From Pirellulales bacterium (lineage in GTDB: Bacteria; Planctomycetota; Planctomycetia; Pirellulales; JALHLM01): DNA of 32,880 nt. The stretch lies in contig JALHLM010000005.1 in assembly GCA_022844585.1 (NCBI GenBank), positions 1-32,880 on the forward strand, read 5' to 3'. A program made the position numbers and the translations under genes. Shown here in pieces: positions 1 through 9,594 of this stretch. Numbering within the stretch: position 1 is the first letter of the stretch; each line of letters starts with the position of its first letter. The notes below the pieces were generated by a model, which was not told where the DNA came from, ran no database searches, and worked only from the letters and a program-made list of their open reading frames with translations.

Positions 1-651
1 GAGCCACGATCCACTTCTGCTCGAGTTGGTCCGAAATGCCTCATCGTCGCCGGCTTCCTAATCGTCGCGGGCGTTTGGGCCAACCACGAACTCGGTGCTC
101 AGCAACCGAAGCCCGAAGTGTTCTCGAAGTACGTCGATGCGGCGGGCAACATCTCATTACCTGACAACTTCGAGACGACGTTCGTTCACCTTGGGTCGGT
201 GGCAGTCGCTCCGAAACCGGATCAGCCAGTCAACGAGTTGCACGGCACATACACTCGCCCTGATGATCTGGCCGCTTTCCTGAGAGATGGAAAGTTTCCA
301 GATGGCGCGGTGTTGGTCAAAGATGTCCGGTCGACCAGCAATTCGACTCTCACGACGGGTGCGGCGGCCTACGGTGCGGACGTCAAAGTGTGGTTTGTGA
401 TGATCAAGGATTCGAAGGGTCGGTTCCCAGAGAACGAACTCTGGGGCGACGGCTGGGGATGGGGCTTGTTCGAAGGCAAAGACCGGACCAAGCAAGTTGC
501 TACCAGTTACACGACAGACTGCCTTACGTGTCACGTCCCTGCGAAGAAAAACGACTGGATCTACACTCAGTGCTATCCGGCATTGAGCGACAAGCTGAAA
601 GCAGCGAATTCGAACGAGCAATCTGATGGAGCCCCCAAGAAATCTGAGTGA
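1..651 (+). CDS. Cytochrome P460 family protein, 5' truncated by window edge
   Basis: Frame is open from base 1. It has a signal-peptide-like stretch (CLIVAGFLIVAGVWA), a P460-like body (YGADVKVWFVMIKDSKGRFPEN..WGWGLF) and a haem motif CLTCH. The ORF track start at 118 is an internal GTG. Confidence 0.85.
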   Translation, partial: EPRSTSARVGPKCLIVAGFLIVAGVWANHELGAQQPKPEVFSKYVDAAGNISLPDNFETTFVHLGSVAVAPKPDQPVNELHGTYTRPDDLAAFLRDGKFPDGAVLVKDVRSTSNSTLTTGAAAYGADVKVWFVMIKDSKGRFPENELWGDGWGWGLFEGKDRTKQVATSYTTDCLTCHVPAKKNDWIYTQCYPALSDKLKAANSNEQSDGAPKKSE

Positions 652-771
652 GATTAGGGATTCCTGGAATAGATATAGTTTCCGAGTTTCGGATCTGTCC
701 ACGGAGGAGAGAGACCGCCTAGCTCCTGGTCGGCTAGCAGATTGTTCTAGGCATGCGTTTCCACGCGCATC

Positions 772-1155
772 CTATTCCCACTTGGGCGTCGCGAGCGGGC
801 AATGCTCAGTCGCCCAGCGTAGCTTATTTAGCCAAGTCCGCGATGGATGGATTGCACAGCCGCAAAGCTTGCAACTCGCGCCAGTAAAATGCTCGCACGC
901 TCGGCAAATGCCATGTAAGCGAGCCATTTGTTCCACGTTCCGCACCGGCCGCCCCTCTGCAATCCAGCGTTCTCGGGCTTCGCGGTAGCTTCGGAATAGG
1001 TCGACCAACGGCGGCTTTCGCGTATCGCCAGCCAGTATCGCCCGGCATTGTCGACGTACCCGTTCCGGCGGGAACCGCGTCGGCGCGGCCACGAACCCAC
1101 ATCGAGCGCAGCGATGTACCCTCGGATCGTTCGTCACTTGAAACACGCACCACAT
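772..1155 (-). CDS. Cys-rich zinc-ribbon-like small phage protein
   Basis: Paired Cys motifs (CARCG, CRACEHF..CKLCGCAI). Begins 8 nt after the upstream minus-strand gene ends. Confidence 0.6.
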   Translation of the reverse strand: MWCVFQVTNDPRVHRCARCGFVAAPTRFPPERVRRQCRAILAGDTRKPPLVDLFRSYREARERWIAEGRPVRNVEQMARLHGICRACEHFTGASCKLCGCAIHPSRTWLNKLRWATEHCPLATPKWE

Positions 1156-1162
1156 GATGTGC

Positions 1163-2263
1163 TCACGGGGCTGGAATTGCCATCACGATACAAGTCGCAC
1201 CGCTTCCGTCGCAGCGCTCGGTCGTCGGCACCCCGTTGGCGACCCAGGTCAGCGACCGCGGCTGCGGGACGCCGAACTCGTCCAGGAAGAGGCAGTCCGG
1301 GGCGCTGGGAGCAAAATCCATTTCCCATTCGATCGAGGGCTGGCCGCCGCCTTGCCCGCAGGGTGTGCCGCCACTTTGCAAGTTCACCAAGAGGTGGAAC
1401 GCCCCGCCCGCCTGATAGAACTGCAGCCCGATCAATCCATAGCAGCCGGGTTCGTCGGAGTCGGCGCAGATCGTGGCTAGCAGCATACCGTCCGAGCAAT
1501 TCACTGGGTCGCCATCGATATGGATCTGCTGCATCGGCCCCATGATGTAAACGCCGTCGAGCGCCGCACAGTCTGGGCAGTTGGCGAACTCGGCCATACC
1601 GGAGATTTCGACCTGGTAGTACTCGGCGACCACGCCGCCCGCGCAGAACACGCAACCTGTGGTGCCGATCACGCTGCCGCCCGCGCACTGCCCGCAATCC
1701 TCGCTAACTTCGGCGGCGAGGAAGTCGTCTAAATCGCCCGTAGTCGACGCCTTGAGACCGGCGCGATCGCCAGAGATTCCGCTCAGCGTGGCATTTACCG
1801 AGGTGGCATCGACGGTCGCCCGGGCGGTGGTGCCGTTGTAGCAGGCGGTGAGCGTGTACCAGACGTCCTCCTCCGTCGCCAGCTCCACGCTGTCGCCATC
1901 GCCGTCGCCGCCGGTTTGATTCAGGCTGAGGGTTCCTTCCGCGCCGAACGTCAGCGTTGCAGAGATGTAGCTCGTGGCATCTTCGTCGGCGGCAAGCAGA
2001 ATGGTCACGCTGCCCGTGCCTTTGACCTTCACTGTGACGTGCATCGAGGAGCCGGTTGGCGATGGCGTCGTGGCTAGCACCGTGCCCGAGCCATGCAACA
2101 CGTTGCCGAGGGTTTCCCAGCTGCCCGAAATCTCCTCCCACTCGATACCCAGATCGGTGTCGTCCGGACGATTGAAGTTATCGGCGGCGAAGTAGCATTC
2201 GGGATCGAGGCCGCCGCCGGGGCCGCAGCAGTCATTACAGCCGGGGTTGTTGCGTTTTCCCAT
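1163..2263 (-). CDS. Distal tail / adhesin-like protein with Cys-rich and LamG-like regions
   Basis: Start set at ATG 2263 (MGKRNNPGCNDCC) behind a GAGG SD. Beta-rich jelly-roll-like text (FNRPDDTDLG..WE.ISGSWET). Last large gene of the tail operon. Confidence 0.6.
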   Translation of the reverse strand: MGKRNNPGCNDCCGPGGGLDPECYFAADNFNRPDDTDLGIEWEEISGSWETLGNVLHGSGTVLATTPSPTGSSMHVTVKVKGTGSVTILLAADEDATSYISATLTFGAEGTLSLNQTGGDGDGDSVELATEEDVWYTLTACYNGTTARATVDATSVNATLSGISGDRAGLKASTTGDLDDFLAAEVSEDCGQCAGGSVIGTTGCVFCAGGVVAEYYQVEISGMAEFANCPDCAALDGVYIMGPMQQIHIDGDPVNCSDGMLLATICADSDEPGCYGLIGLQFYQAGGAFHLLVNLQSGGTPCGQGGGQPSIEWEMDFAPSAPDCLFLDEFGVPQPRSLTWVANGVPTTERCDGSGATCIVMAIPAP

Positions 2264-2273
2264 CGCTCGTTCC

Positions 2274-3071
2274 TCAAGGCGTGCAATCTTCAAAGTCGCT
2301 GACCGCACGACCACCGACGAACTTGACCTGGATCAGTTCGTTGCCCGAGATCGGCGTGCGCGAGGTGTTGTAGACGGCGAGATTCCAGCCGGCGTCGACG
2401 AGAGTGGAACCGCTCCAGGCACAGACATCGCACGAGGCGCTCCCGGGCGTATAGGGGAAGCCAGTGCCGCTCGACGCGGGGATTCCGCCTCCGGGCGTGC
2501 GACACAAGAGTGCCCCCGCGCCTTGTGTACCGAGAAGCACCAGTCCCCAACTGACGCCACTGCTCCCGGGTTTTTCCAAGATGCGTGCAGCGCCCGTTGC
2601 GGCGCTTTTGAGTCGCCCCGCCTGGCCGTCGTCGATATCGGCCCAATCGTGACCGTTCACGGCGTCGCTATCGGCGAGGTTGACCTGGACGGCGGTGACG
2701 CCCGTGACCATTGCCAAGCCGATGCGACCGCTCTTCACCGGCTCCTGCAACACGACGAAGCGGCCGTAGTGTGCGGGATAGGCCGGTACGACGCCCGCGA
2801 GCGCCGGGCGCGACTTGAACTGCGGGAGGTTATCGCCGGATGTGAAGACCGCGCCGTCGTGTGCCAGGACGTCGAAGCGATTGCGATCCGCTCCCGAGTC
2901 GTTACGCACCGGAACGACGATGCCGCGTTCAGCGACTTCGAGCGGTTGGAACCGGCCGCCGTTCTTGCGCGTGCTGGCGAAGCGGGCCGCTTCGACGAAG
3001 GCGTTGTGCGTCGACGCCGAAAAATCGACTGCCTGCCCGGCGCGGACGAAGGCCAAAGGATCGCCGGCCAT
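2274..3071 (-). CDS. Tail-associated structural protein
   Basis: 265 aa, tightly packed within the tail operon, downstream of the tape measure. Confidence 0.55.
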   Translation of the reverse strand: MAGDPLAFVRAGQAVDFSASTHNAFVEAARFASTRKNGGRFQPLEVAERGIVVPVRNDSGADRNRFDVLAHDGAVFTSGDNLPQFKSRPALAGVVPAYPAHYGRFVVLQEPVKSGRIGLAMVTGVTAVQVNLADSDAVNGHDWADIDDGQAGRLKSAATGAARILEKPGSSGVSWGLVLLGTQGAGALLCRTPGGGIPASSGTGFPYTPGSASCDVCAWSGSTLVDAGWNLAVYNTSRTPISGNELIQVKFVGGRAVSDFEDCTP

Positions 3072-3074
3072 GGC

Positions 3075-3893
3075 TCAACTCCCCACGCCCAGGCCGGCGA
3101 AGTTGCCCGTCTGATAAATCTGTTCGACGTAGACAGCCCGTGGGCGACGGACCAGTTGCTTGGCGGTGTTGTCCTCGGCCTCTTCGTAGTAGACCCAGAG
3201 GTAATCCCAACCGTCTTTGGTGATGCCCGTGATATCGCCGACTACGAGACCCGTGGCCCGCGGGCTCACCGAGAAACGAAAGACGATTTCGACCATCTCC
3301 TGGCCCTGGCCGCGCCCCGATGCGCCGTCGAAACGGACCTCCTTGGCGACGAACCCGCGGAACGTAGCGTTGTTCGTCTTCTTGGTGAGTCCGGCGATCG
3401 TGAGCTGGTAGGCGCTCGTGAAGTCTGCGATCGCGACGTACTTGGTGAGCGAGAAGCTGAAGGTGGGCACCTCGATTTCGACACCTTCGACGCCATCGCT
3501 GGTGACGTTGATCGCGCCTTTGAAGTCCGGCGCGACGAGACCGGAGGGCGCATACGAGGTGACAGTCGAAAGCGATTGCTGAATCCGCGCAGATTGGCCG
3601 CCGAACTCAAAGGCGAAGCTCGGCGTCGGATCACCGGAACTGGAGATCGAGCTCGTCAGCGGACCATAGCGGGCGGTGCCGCGAAAGACCCGTTTGTCCT
3701 GATGGCGACCGACCGGTTCGAGGTCGAGAGATTGCGGCAAGAGTCCCGCATAGGTCGATGGCAGCGCCGCTAGGATCGCCGCGCGGGCGACCAGTTCGTC
3801 GTCTTCATCGAACGCATAATAGATAAGCTCGGCGGACGGATTCTCGCCGAAGTTCTGTCGGCGGGAAAAGAAGTCTTCGGCAACGGTGGCCAT
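3075..3893 (-). CDS. Distal tail protein
   Basis: 272 aa ORF directly downstream of the tape measure gene with minimal spacing. Confidence 0.6.
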   Translation of the reverse strand: MATVAEDFFSRRQNFGENPSAELIYYAFDEDDELVARAAILAALPSTYAGLLPQSLDLEPVGRHQDKRVFRGTARYGPLTSSISSSGDPTPSFAFEFGGQSARIQQSLSTVTSYAPSGLVAPDFKGAINVTSDGVEGVEIEVPTFSFSLTKYVAIADFTSAYQLTIAGLTKKTNNATFRGFVAKEVRFDGASGRGQGQEMVEIVFRFSVSPRATGLVVGDITGITKDGWDYLWVYYEEAEDNTAKQLVRRPRAVYVEQIYQTGNFAGLGVGS

Positions 3894-3905
3894 CGATGAA
3901 CGCCC

Positions 3906-5837
3906 TCAGAAACCGAAGACGACGGGGCCGACGCGACGGGCCAAGTCGCCAGTGTGTTTGGCCGTGTCCTTGGCGGCCTTGGTGAGTTCGTCGGTGAACC
4001 CGAGTCCGCGTACGGCGAAAGGATTCACGGTGCCGGCGGCGCTCATGCGTTCGCTAGCTGCTTCGACACCCGATTCCGTTCGTGCGGCACGGGCAGTCGC
4101 TTGTTCGGCAATCTCGCTACGTCGACGCGTGGCTTCCTCGCGGGCGGCAGCCAGTGAGGCTTGGGCTTCGGCCAGCTCTCTTTCGGCGGCGGCGATCTCC
4201 TCGTCGATCGCCCGGCGATTCGCGACATGCTGTCGCTGACGCTCGGCTTCGATTTCGGCGAGCGCTCCTTCGCGGCCTTGGTCGATTTCTTGCTGACGGG
4301 CCGTGCGCTGCGTGGCGGCGTCAGCCAACACGCCCGCAAGTTGCTGTTGGCTCGCCGCTTGCCTCGCGCCGATTTCTTGATCGACATTGGCGATCGCTTC
4401 GGCCAGTGCGAAGGTATCGTCGAACAGCGATTGAACGTAAAGGATGCCCTTCGCAAGTACGCCTTGCGCCGTGAGCCATGAGTCGGTCACGAACGACGCG
4501 AAGAGCCCCCAGGCGGCGGTCATGCCGGTGGTGACATCGGCCCAGATAGTTTGGACGCTGGCAAAACCTTCGGTTGCCAGACGGGCGAGACCGAAGACCG
4601 CCTCGGTCCAGAGCGCGAGGAACGCGTCCTTGAACTCAGCCCATTTGGACTTCAGGAACACGACGCCGCGGGTGAACTCGGCTTGGATCGTGAGCCAGAG
4701 CACGCGAACGGCGAGAGCGATGTCGCCGGCGGCCAGCGCATCGCCCACCGCCTGGAACGATTCGACCATGCGGCCGGCGAAGGCCGAAACGGCGTCGCGG
4801 ACCGCTTCGAAAGCGGCCTGGCCGCTTTCAGTATATTGAATGGCCGCCGCAGCGAGCGCTGCGATGGCCGTTACCGCCAGCCCAAGCGGGGATACGATCG
4901 CGGCGGCGACGGTGCCGATCAGGGCGAGTCCGGAACCCAATGCGCCGATCACCGCGCCAGCTCCGGCGATGGCCGAGCCGATCGCGACGATGGTTGCTCC
5001 GGCCGCTGCGATCCCCACGCCGACCTTGAAGATCGTGGCCAACAACTCGCGGTTGTCTTCCGACCAGCGAATCACGGTCGCGCCGATGCGAGCCGCCGCT
5101 TGAGCGAATTCATTGAGCGCCGAGGCGACCGCGCTGCCGATGGCGACTGCGATGCGCCGACCAATCGCGAGGACGGTTGCGAGCGAATCGCCAAACTCCT
5201 CGGCGGCCTGTGCATCCTCCGTGCTCATCGAGAGTCCGAGTCGGCGGGCTTCCTCGCGCAACAGTCGAATCCCTTCCGCGCCGTTCGAAAGCAGCGGTAA
5301 CAGCTCGGTGCCGGAGCGACCGAACACACGAAGTACGGCAGCGGTGCGTTGCGCCGGGTCTTCAATCGCTGCGATGCCGCTAGCGATACGGGCGAACTGT
5401 TCGTCGGGGGCAAGACCTTGGAGATCGGCGAGTGAGAGACCCAGCTTGGCGAACGATTCCTGCGCTTCAGCCGAACCGTCCGCTGCGGCAACGAGGTTCT
5501 TCTGCAGAAACTTGATGCCGGTCTCCAGGCTCGATAGCGAAGTGCCGGTCTGGTCAGCAGCGAAGGCCAATTCCGAAAGTGCCTCGACCGAAGCGCCGGT
5601 GCGTTGGCTCATATCGACGAGTTCACTGCCGACATCCGCGAAGACCTTGGCGGCGGTCAGGAACGGCGTCACGATCGCGGTGCCAACGCCCGTAAGTCCC
5701 GCGCCGATCTTGGCGAGTCCTTGGCCGAAGGACGTCATCCGCACGCTCACGCGCGCGAGCACGCGTTGCAGCTGCGAGTCATCGGCGAAGATCTCGACGA
5801 AGGCCCGTCCGGCGCGGATGGCGTTGGTTTCAGCCAC
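3906..5837 (-). CDS. Phage tail tape measure protein
   Basis: 643 aa; Ala-rich hydrophobic central segments, TMP-like N-terminus (LARVSVRMTSFGQGLAKIGAGLTGVGTAIVTPFLTAAKVFADVGSEL) and coiled-coil C-terminal part. Confidence 0.9.
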   Translation of the reverse strand: MAETNAIRAGRAFVEIFADDSQLQRVLARVSVRMTSFGQGLAKIGAGLTGVGTAIVTPFLTAAKVFADVGSELVDMSQRTGASVEALSELAFAADQTGTSLSSLETGIKFLQKNLVAAADGSAEAQESFAKLGLSLADLQGLAPDEQFARIASGIAAIEDPAQRTAAVLRVFGRSGTELLPLLSNGAEGIRLLREEARRLGLSMSTEDAQAAEEFGDSLATVLAIGRRIAVAIGSAVASALNEFAQAAARIGATVIRWSEDNRELLATIFKVGVGIAAAGATIVAIGSAIAGAGAVIGALGSGLALIGTVAAAIVSPLGLAVTAIAALAAAAIQYTESGQAAFEAVRDAVSAFAGRMVESFQAVGDALAAGDIALAVRVLWLTIQAEFTRGVVFLKSKWAEFKDAFLALWTEAVFGLARLATEGFASVQTIWADVTTGMTAAWGLFASFVTDSWLTAQGVLAKGILYVQSLFDDTFALAEAIANVDQEIGARQAASQQQLAGVLADAATQRTARQQEIDQGREGALAEIEAERQRQHVANRRAIDEEIAAAERELAEAQASLAAAREEATRRRSEIAEQATARAARTESGVEAASERMSAAGTVNPFAVRGLGFTDELTKAAKDTAKHTGDLARRVGPVVFGF

Positions 5838-6069
5838 TGCTGAGTCCTCGGTCCACGAACAGGTGCTTCAAGATCGACAAGTCTTCAGCCACGTCATCCA
5901 CCTTGGGGCGTTCGGCCAACTGCAAGCGATCGCGATAAGGGTGAAAATCCACGGCAGTGAAAGGCTCGCGGCGTTTCTTCTCGTCGCGCCACGCGTTGGC
6001 CAGGATTACGGACAGTTGCACGGTGCGATTCCACTCGGAGATCTCGCGGGCCTCGCACATCCGCACCAA
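5830..6069 (-). CDS. Tail assembly chaperone-like protein (gpGT-type second ORF)
   Basis: Lies between the gpG-like ORF and the tape measure. Nominal TTG start; the frame stays open upstream across the preceding stop. Confidence 0.5.
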   Translation of the reverse strand: MVRMCEAREISEWNRTVQLSVILANAWRDEKKRREPFTAVDFHPYRDRLQLAERPKVDDVAEDLSILKHLFVDRGLSSG

Positions 6070-6125
6070 TTCAGCCAGCGTGAACGACCAGGGGGCGACG
6101 CCGACGATGCCGGCCGTTTCCCAGA

Positions 6126-6584
6126 TCAGTCGTTCGGCGAGCTCAGCTTGCTCAACTGGCGAAAGCGGTTTTCGATGTCGTTCTCGATCGTGTCGGGGTG
6201 CAGTTCCGCTTCCGCCAGGCTGAATACCTTCGCCGTGCCCCGATCGATCGCCGTGCGCAGTTTTGTTAGCGCCCTGCGCTGGCTCGCGGGGAAAAAATCG
6301 ATGATTCCGTCGATGAGCGCGGTGGCGGCCTGTTCCAAAACGTCGCCGGCAAATAGTGCGGCGAATTGTTCATCCGACAGCCCGGCCGCATCGACTTGTG
6401 GCTTCACCACCGCGTAAAGCGTGTCGACCAGCTTCACCGGATCGAGCGCGAGTTCGGCGAGCGTCTTCCCGGATTCGATTACCCGTAAATCGACCTTGGC
6501 CAGATCAAGCGCCCGCTTCACGGCGGCCACATCGACTCGCACGTCCCAGGTCTTGCCAGCGGCATCACGAAAACTCGGCATCAC
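6126..6584 (-). CDS. Tail assembly chaperone-like protein (gpG-type)
   Basis: 152 aa, between tail tube and tape measure, the usual location of tail assembly chaperones. Confidence 0.55.
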   Translation of the reverse strand: MMPSFRDAAGKTWDVRVDVAAVKRALDLAKVDLRVIESGKTLAELALDPVKLVDTLYAVVKPQVDAAGLSDEQFAALFAGDVLEQAATALIDGIIDFFPASQRRALTKLRTAIDRGTAKVFSLAEAELHPDTIENDIENRFRQLSKLSSPND

Positions 6585-6593
6585 TTCCTCCGA

Positions 6594-7034
6594 TTAGGTA
6601 ACCGTGAACCAGCTCGGCGCATTGGCGTCGTAGGTCGGCTTGGCCGCGACATCAACTGTCAATGCTTCGCGCAGGTTTTCATTCCGAGTGAAGCGATTCA
6701 CCATGCAGATTGCCCGCAAGCCTTGCGACCCCGTGGTTGCGACCAAGCCGTCGAGCACCAAGAACTCCATGGTGGTATCGCCGAGGAAGGAAGTACGGAT
6801 GGCCGTAAAGTCGGTGTCGGCCGTATCCCAGAGCATCCCCCATTCGATCGTGGCGCTCTTGAGAGTCGCGACAACTTGCTCCCACCCGTTGCCACCGCGC
6901 GTGGTGACGTCGGCCTCACCTTTTTCAAGATTCAGCCGCAGGTCCCGCACGTTGTTGATCAGTTCCCAGACGGGCGTGCCGTAGGTGCCCGTATTGCGGT
7001 AGAGCTTGGCGTTCAAGCCGAGGACGAAGGCCAT
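6594..7034 (-). CDS. Major tail tube protein
   Basis: 146 aa; MAFVLGLNAKLYRNTGTYGTPVWELINNVRDLRLNLEKGEADVTTRGG resembles phage tail tube proteins; synteny fits. Confidence 0.7.
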   Translation of the reverse strand: MAFVLGLNAKLYRNTGTYGTPVWELINNVRDLRLNLEKGEADVTTRGGNGWEQVVATLKSATIEWGMLWDTADTDFTAIRTSFLGDTTMEFLVLDGLVATTGSQGLRAICMVNRFTRNENLREALTVDVAAKPTYDANAPSWFTVT

Positions 7035-7050
7035 ATGGAAAGTCTCCTCG

Positions 7051-7488
7051 TTACTTCACGGCGTTCCGCCAGAGCGGGGCCAGTTTCGGTGTTTCCTTGG
7101 CGAGCGCCGGCCCCATAAAGGGTCGGGCTCGATAGTTCTGCATTTCCAGTTGCTTCGTGCGCAGATTCCTTCGTCGCGTGCGCCCGCCATGTTCCAAGAG
7201 TTCCAGCACCCGCGGTTCGGGCTTGTTCAACTTAGCCGGTCCGACGACCACGCTTTTACGCGGGCGGTCGTAGCCGAAGAAGATGAATCGCTTGAGCAGT
7301 CCGACGTGGGAACTCGGCGGCTGACCGGGCTGGCTGATCCGACGACGTGGACGGATGCTGGACCGTGCGGTGGTACGGACGAAGGCTCCGAACTTCGATA
7401 GCGCGCGGCGCGAAGTGCGATCAACCGCACGGGTCACGGCCGGAGCGTCGAAGAAGCTGGCGCGGAATTGTCGGATGCCGAACTTCAT
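7051..7488 (-). CDS. HK97 gp10-like / head-tail completion protein
   Basis: Basic 145 aa protein just upstream of the tail tube gene; start overlaps the stop of the SGNH gene. Confidence 0.5.
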   Translation of the reverse strand: MKFGIRQFRASFFDAPAVTRAVDRTSRRALSKFGAFVRTTARSSIRPRRRISQPGQPPSSHVGLLKRFIFFGYDRPRKSVVVGPAKLNKPEPRVLELLEHGGRTRRRNLRTKQLEMQNYRARPFMGPALAKETPKLAPLWRNAVK

Positions 7489-8825
7489 GCGATCGTCACC
7501 AAGGCGTCGCGGACCATCTCGGCCAACAGCGTGTCGGCCAGGTTGCTCATGTGGAGCGTGTCGTAGTTGTATTCCGGACGGTAGGCGTAGCTGGCCGGGT
7601 TCCGTAGCACGTCGTAAAGCTCCACGAACGCGACCCGCGGGTTCGCCACGTACTTGGTGCGGATGTAGGCGTTCAGTGTTTCGAGCGCGATCTGATCGAT
7701 CGGGCTCCAGCTGGCGTGTGTGCCGAAGGGCGGAATCGTGATGGTCACGACCCCCATGTTGTCAGCGATGGCCTCGGTCATGATCCGGTCATAGAACTCC
7801 AGCTGCGGCCCGGTGCCGTTCTTGACGTTGTTGGTGCCGCCCAACAGCGCGAGCCGTTCGTAGCCCTTGCCGCGAATGTTCGTGCCCCAGCGAGCGTAGA
7901 GGTCGTCGAGCTCCTCGCTGCCGACGCCATGATCTGCTACGCCGATCGCATACCCTGACGAACCCATGGCGATCGCGAGGTCGTCGGCGTAACCATCGGG
8001 CTGAAGCGTGAGCGAATCGCCCAAGGCGGCGACGCGATAGATCGGTCCGAATTTCATCCGAAAGTACGCTCGCAACTGCGCCGCTTCGGCGTCGGAGAGC
8101 AGGGCGTTGGTGATCAGCACTTCGGCAATGTCGCCGGCGAAGTAGCTGGTGACGCTCGTTCGCTGCAGCGCGCCGAGCGTGACGTTATCACGACCCGTAG
8201 CATCGGCGAACCAGACGCCGGTGTTGCCGGTCGAATTCACGTCCGTGAGCGGTTCCTGATAGGCGTCGATCTCGACGTTCGTGGCCGAACCGTTCGAAAA
8301 AAACCGCAACAGATACCAGGCTCCGCGACGACTGTAGCCGGTCGGCGTGCGGAATCGCTGAGCGGCCGCCGCTCCTTGGTCCCATTGGTATTCCCAGTCG
8401 CCCAGCGAATTGACGGTCACGTACCAGTATTGGCTCGTGGTGGCTTCATCCGCCGTGGCGAAGGGAACAGCCGTGTTGGTCGCGTCGCTCTTGATCAGCA
8501 TCCACAGTTCGCCAGCTTCGCTGGCGAATGCGTCAGTGGCCGCATAGCGCAAGTAGTGGCTGGTGCCATTGAAGCGTAAGAACCGACGGGCGTTCGGGCC
8601 GCTGCCATCGGCGATCAGTGTTGGTCCGGAGCCCGAGACCTCATTGAAATCGATGCTCGCACCCACGCGACTCGTCCACGTGACAACCGCTTCGTTGTGC
8701 GCCGCCGACTGTCCGCCCGACTTCTTCACATTGGGCGCGAAGTTGGCGTCCAACCAGCAGGCGACCTTGGCGAGGTCAATGGGCTGAAACAAGCTCGATG
8801 GCGTGCCGAAGTGATAAGCTGGCAT
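7485..8825 (-). CDS. SGNH/GDSL hydrolase with N-terminal concanavalin/LamG-like domain, virion-module encoded
   Basis: GDSLT (block I), GGTNN (block III), DTLHMS (block V); N-terminal half reads like a LamG domain (RFLRFNGTSHYLRYAATDAF..GDIAEVLITNALLSDAEAAQLRAYFRMKFG). Confidence 0.75.
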   Translation of the reverse strand: MPAYHFGTPSSLFQPIDLAKVACWLDANFAPNVKKSGGQSAAHNEAVVTWTSRVGASIDFNEVSGSGPTLIADGSGPNARRFLRFNGTSHYLRYAATDAFASEAGELWMLIKSDATNTAVPFATADEATTSQYWYVTVNSLGDWEYQWDQGAAAAQRFRTPTGYSRRGAWYLLRFFSNGSATNVEIDAYQEPLTDVNSTGNTGVWFADATGRDNVTLGALQRTSVTSYFAGDIAEVLITNALLSDAEAAQLRAYFRMKFGPIYRVAALGDSLTLQPDGYADDLAIAMGSSGYAIGVADHGVGSEELDDLYARWGTNIRGKGYERLALLGGTNNVKNGTGPQLEFYDRIMTEAIADNMGVVTITIPPFGTHASWSPIDQIALETLNAYIRTKYVANPRVAFVELYDVLRNPASYAYRPEYNYDTLHMSNLADTLLAEMVRDALVTIA

Positions 8826-9152
8826 TCACCACGCTCCTTGTCGCTTGGCACCGGGGATGATCTGCAAGAGCGGCGTCCCGCCCGCAGCGCGAAACCGCAA
8901 CTCGCGGACGCCTGGACCGATCGTGACGCTCGTCGGACTGCGCAGCACAAGCTTGTCGCCGTCCGGCATCAGGTCGGGGCTGACGATTCCCTCGACGGAA
9001 AAGAACACGAGTGCGCTATCCGCGTTGCCAGCGTCATCGAGCCCCAGGTGCGCGACGGCATAGTCCCGGTCGCTCGAGAGCGTCACCGATTGCTCGGCTG
9101 CGCTGGTCTTCACCAGGCTTGGTTTATCGTCGATCACGGTGGGTTGGGCCAT
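8826..9152 (-). CDS. Hypothetical phage protein (tail/neck region)
   Basis: 108 aa ORF in the operon, immediately upstream of the SGNH gene. Confidence 0.5.
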   Translation of the reverse strand: MAQPTVIDDKPSLVKTSAAEQSVTLSSDRDYAVAHLGLDDAGNADSALVFFSVEGIVSPDLMPDGDKLVLRSPTSVTIGPGVRELRFRAAGGTPLLQIIPGAKRQGAW

Positions 9153-9159
9153 GCGTCAC

Positions 9160-9588
9160 CTAGCCGATCGCCGAAAACTTGAGGTTCAGCACACTCGCGA
9201 ACTGCCGCTTCTGATCCAGGGACTCGATGTCGAAGATCGGGTCGTTCGTAATCTCAATGCAGACCGCCGCGGGACTCGCGATCGTCTTTCGTCGAAAATG
9301 GTTCTTGATCTCTTCCACCAGCAGCATCAGCGGATCGAGTTCCGCGTTGCCTTCCGCCGTCAGTCGCTTCAACACGCCGACGTCGATGGTGTATTCCTCG
9401 TCGTCGTTGGCCCGGCTGGCGATCGCGGTCGAAAAACCGCTTGGGGCCACCAGCACGCTCAGGCTGGCGGCATCCTTCAAATCGATCTTGGGAACGTAAT
9501 GACGCGTGGCCGTGAACGCCATTGAAAAACTGCCGGCGTTGAGCTCGGTCACTACTGCCTCGGCAAGGTCGACGATCTTAGCTGCCAC
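9160..9588 (-). CDS. Tail terminator / neck-like protein
   Basis: 142 aa (VDLAEAVVTELNAGSFSMAFTATRHYVP...); position and style of tail terminator proteins. Confidence 0.5.
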   Translation of the reverse strand: MAAKIVDLAEAVVTELNAGSFSMAFTATRHYVPKIDLKDAASLSVLVAPSGFSTAIASRANDDEEYTIDVGVLKRLTAEGNAELDPLMLLVEEIKNHFRRKTIASPAAVCIEITNDPIFDIESLDQKRQFASVLNLKFSAIG

Positions 9589-9594
9589 CGCTCG

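Noticed and set aside
2247-3773. 508-aa plus-strand ORF
   Set aside because: Antisense to the tail genes 2274-3893; Arg/Asp-rich composition and no recognisable motif.
5113-6417. 434-aa plus-strand ORF
   Set aside because: Ser/Arg/Ala-rich antisense of the tape measure and chaperone genes.
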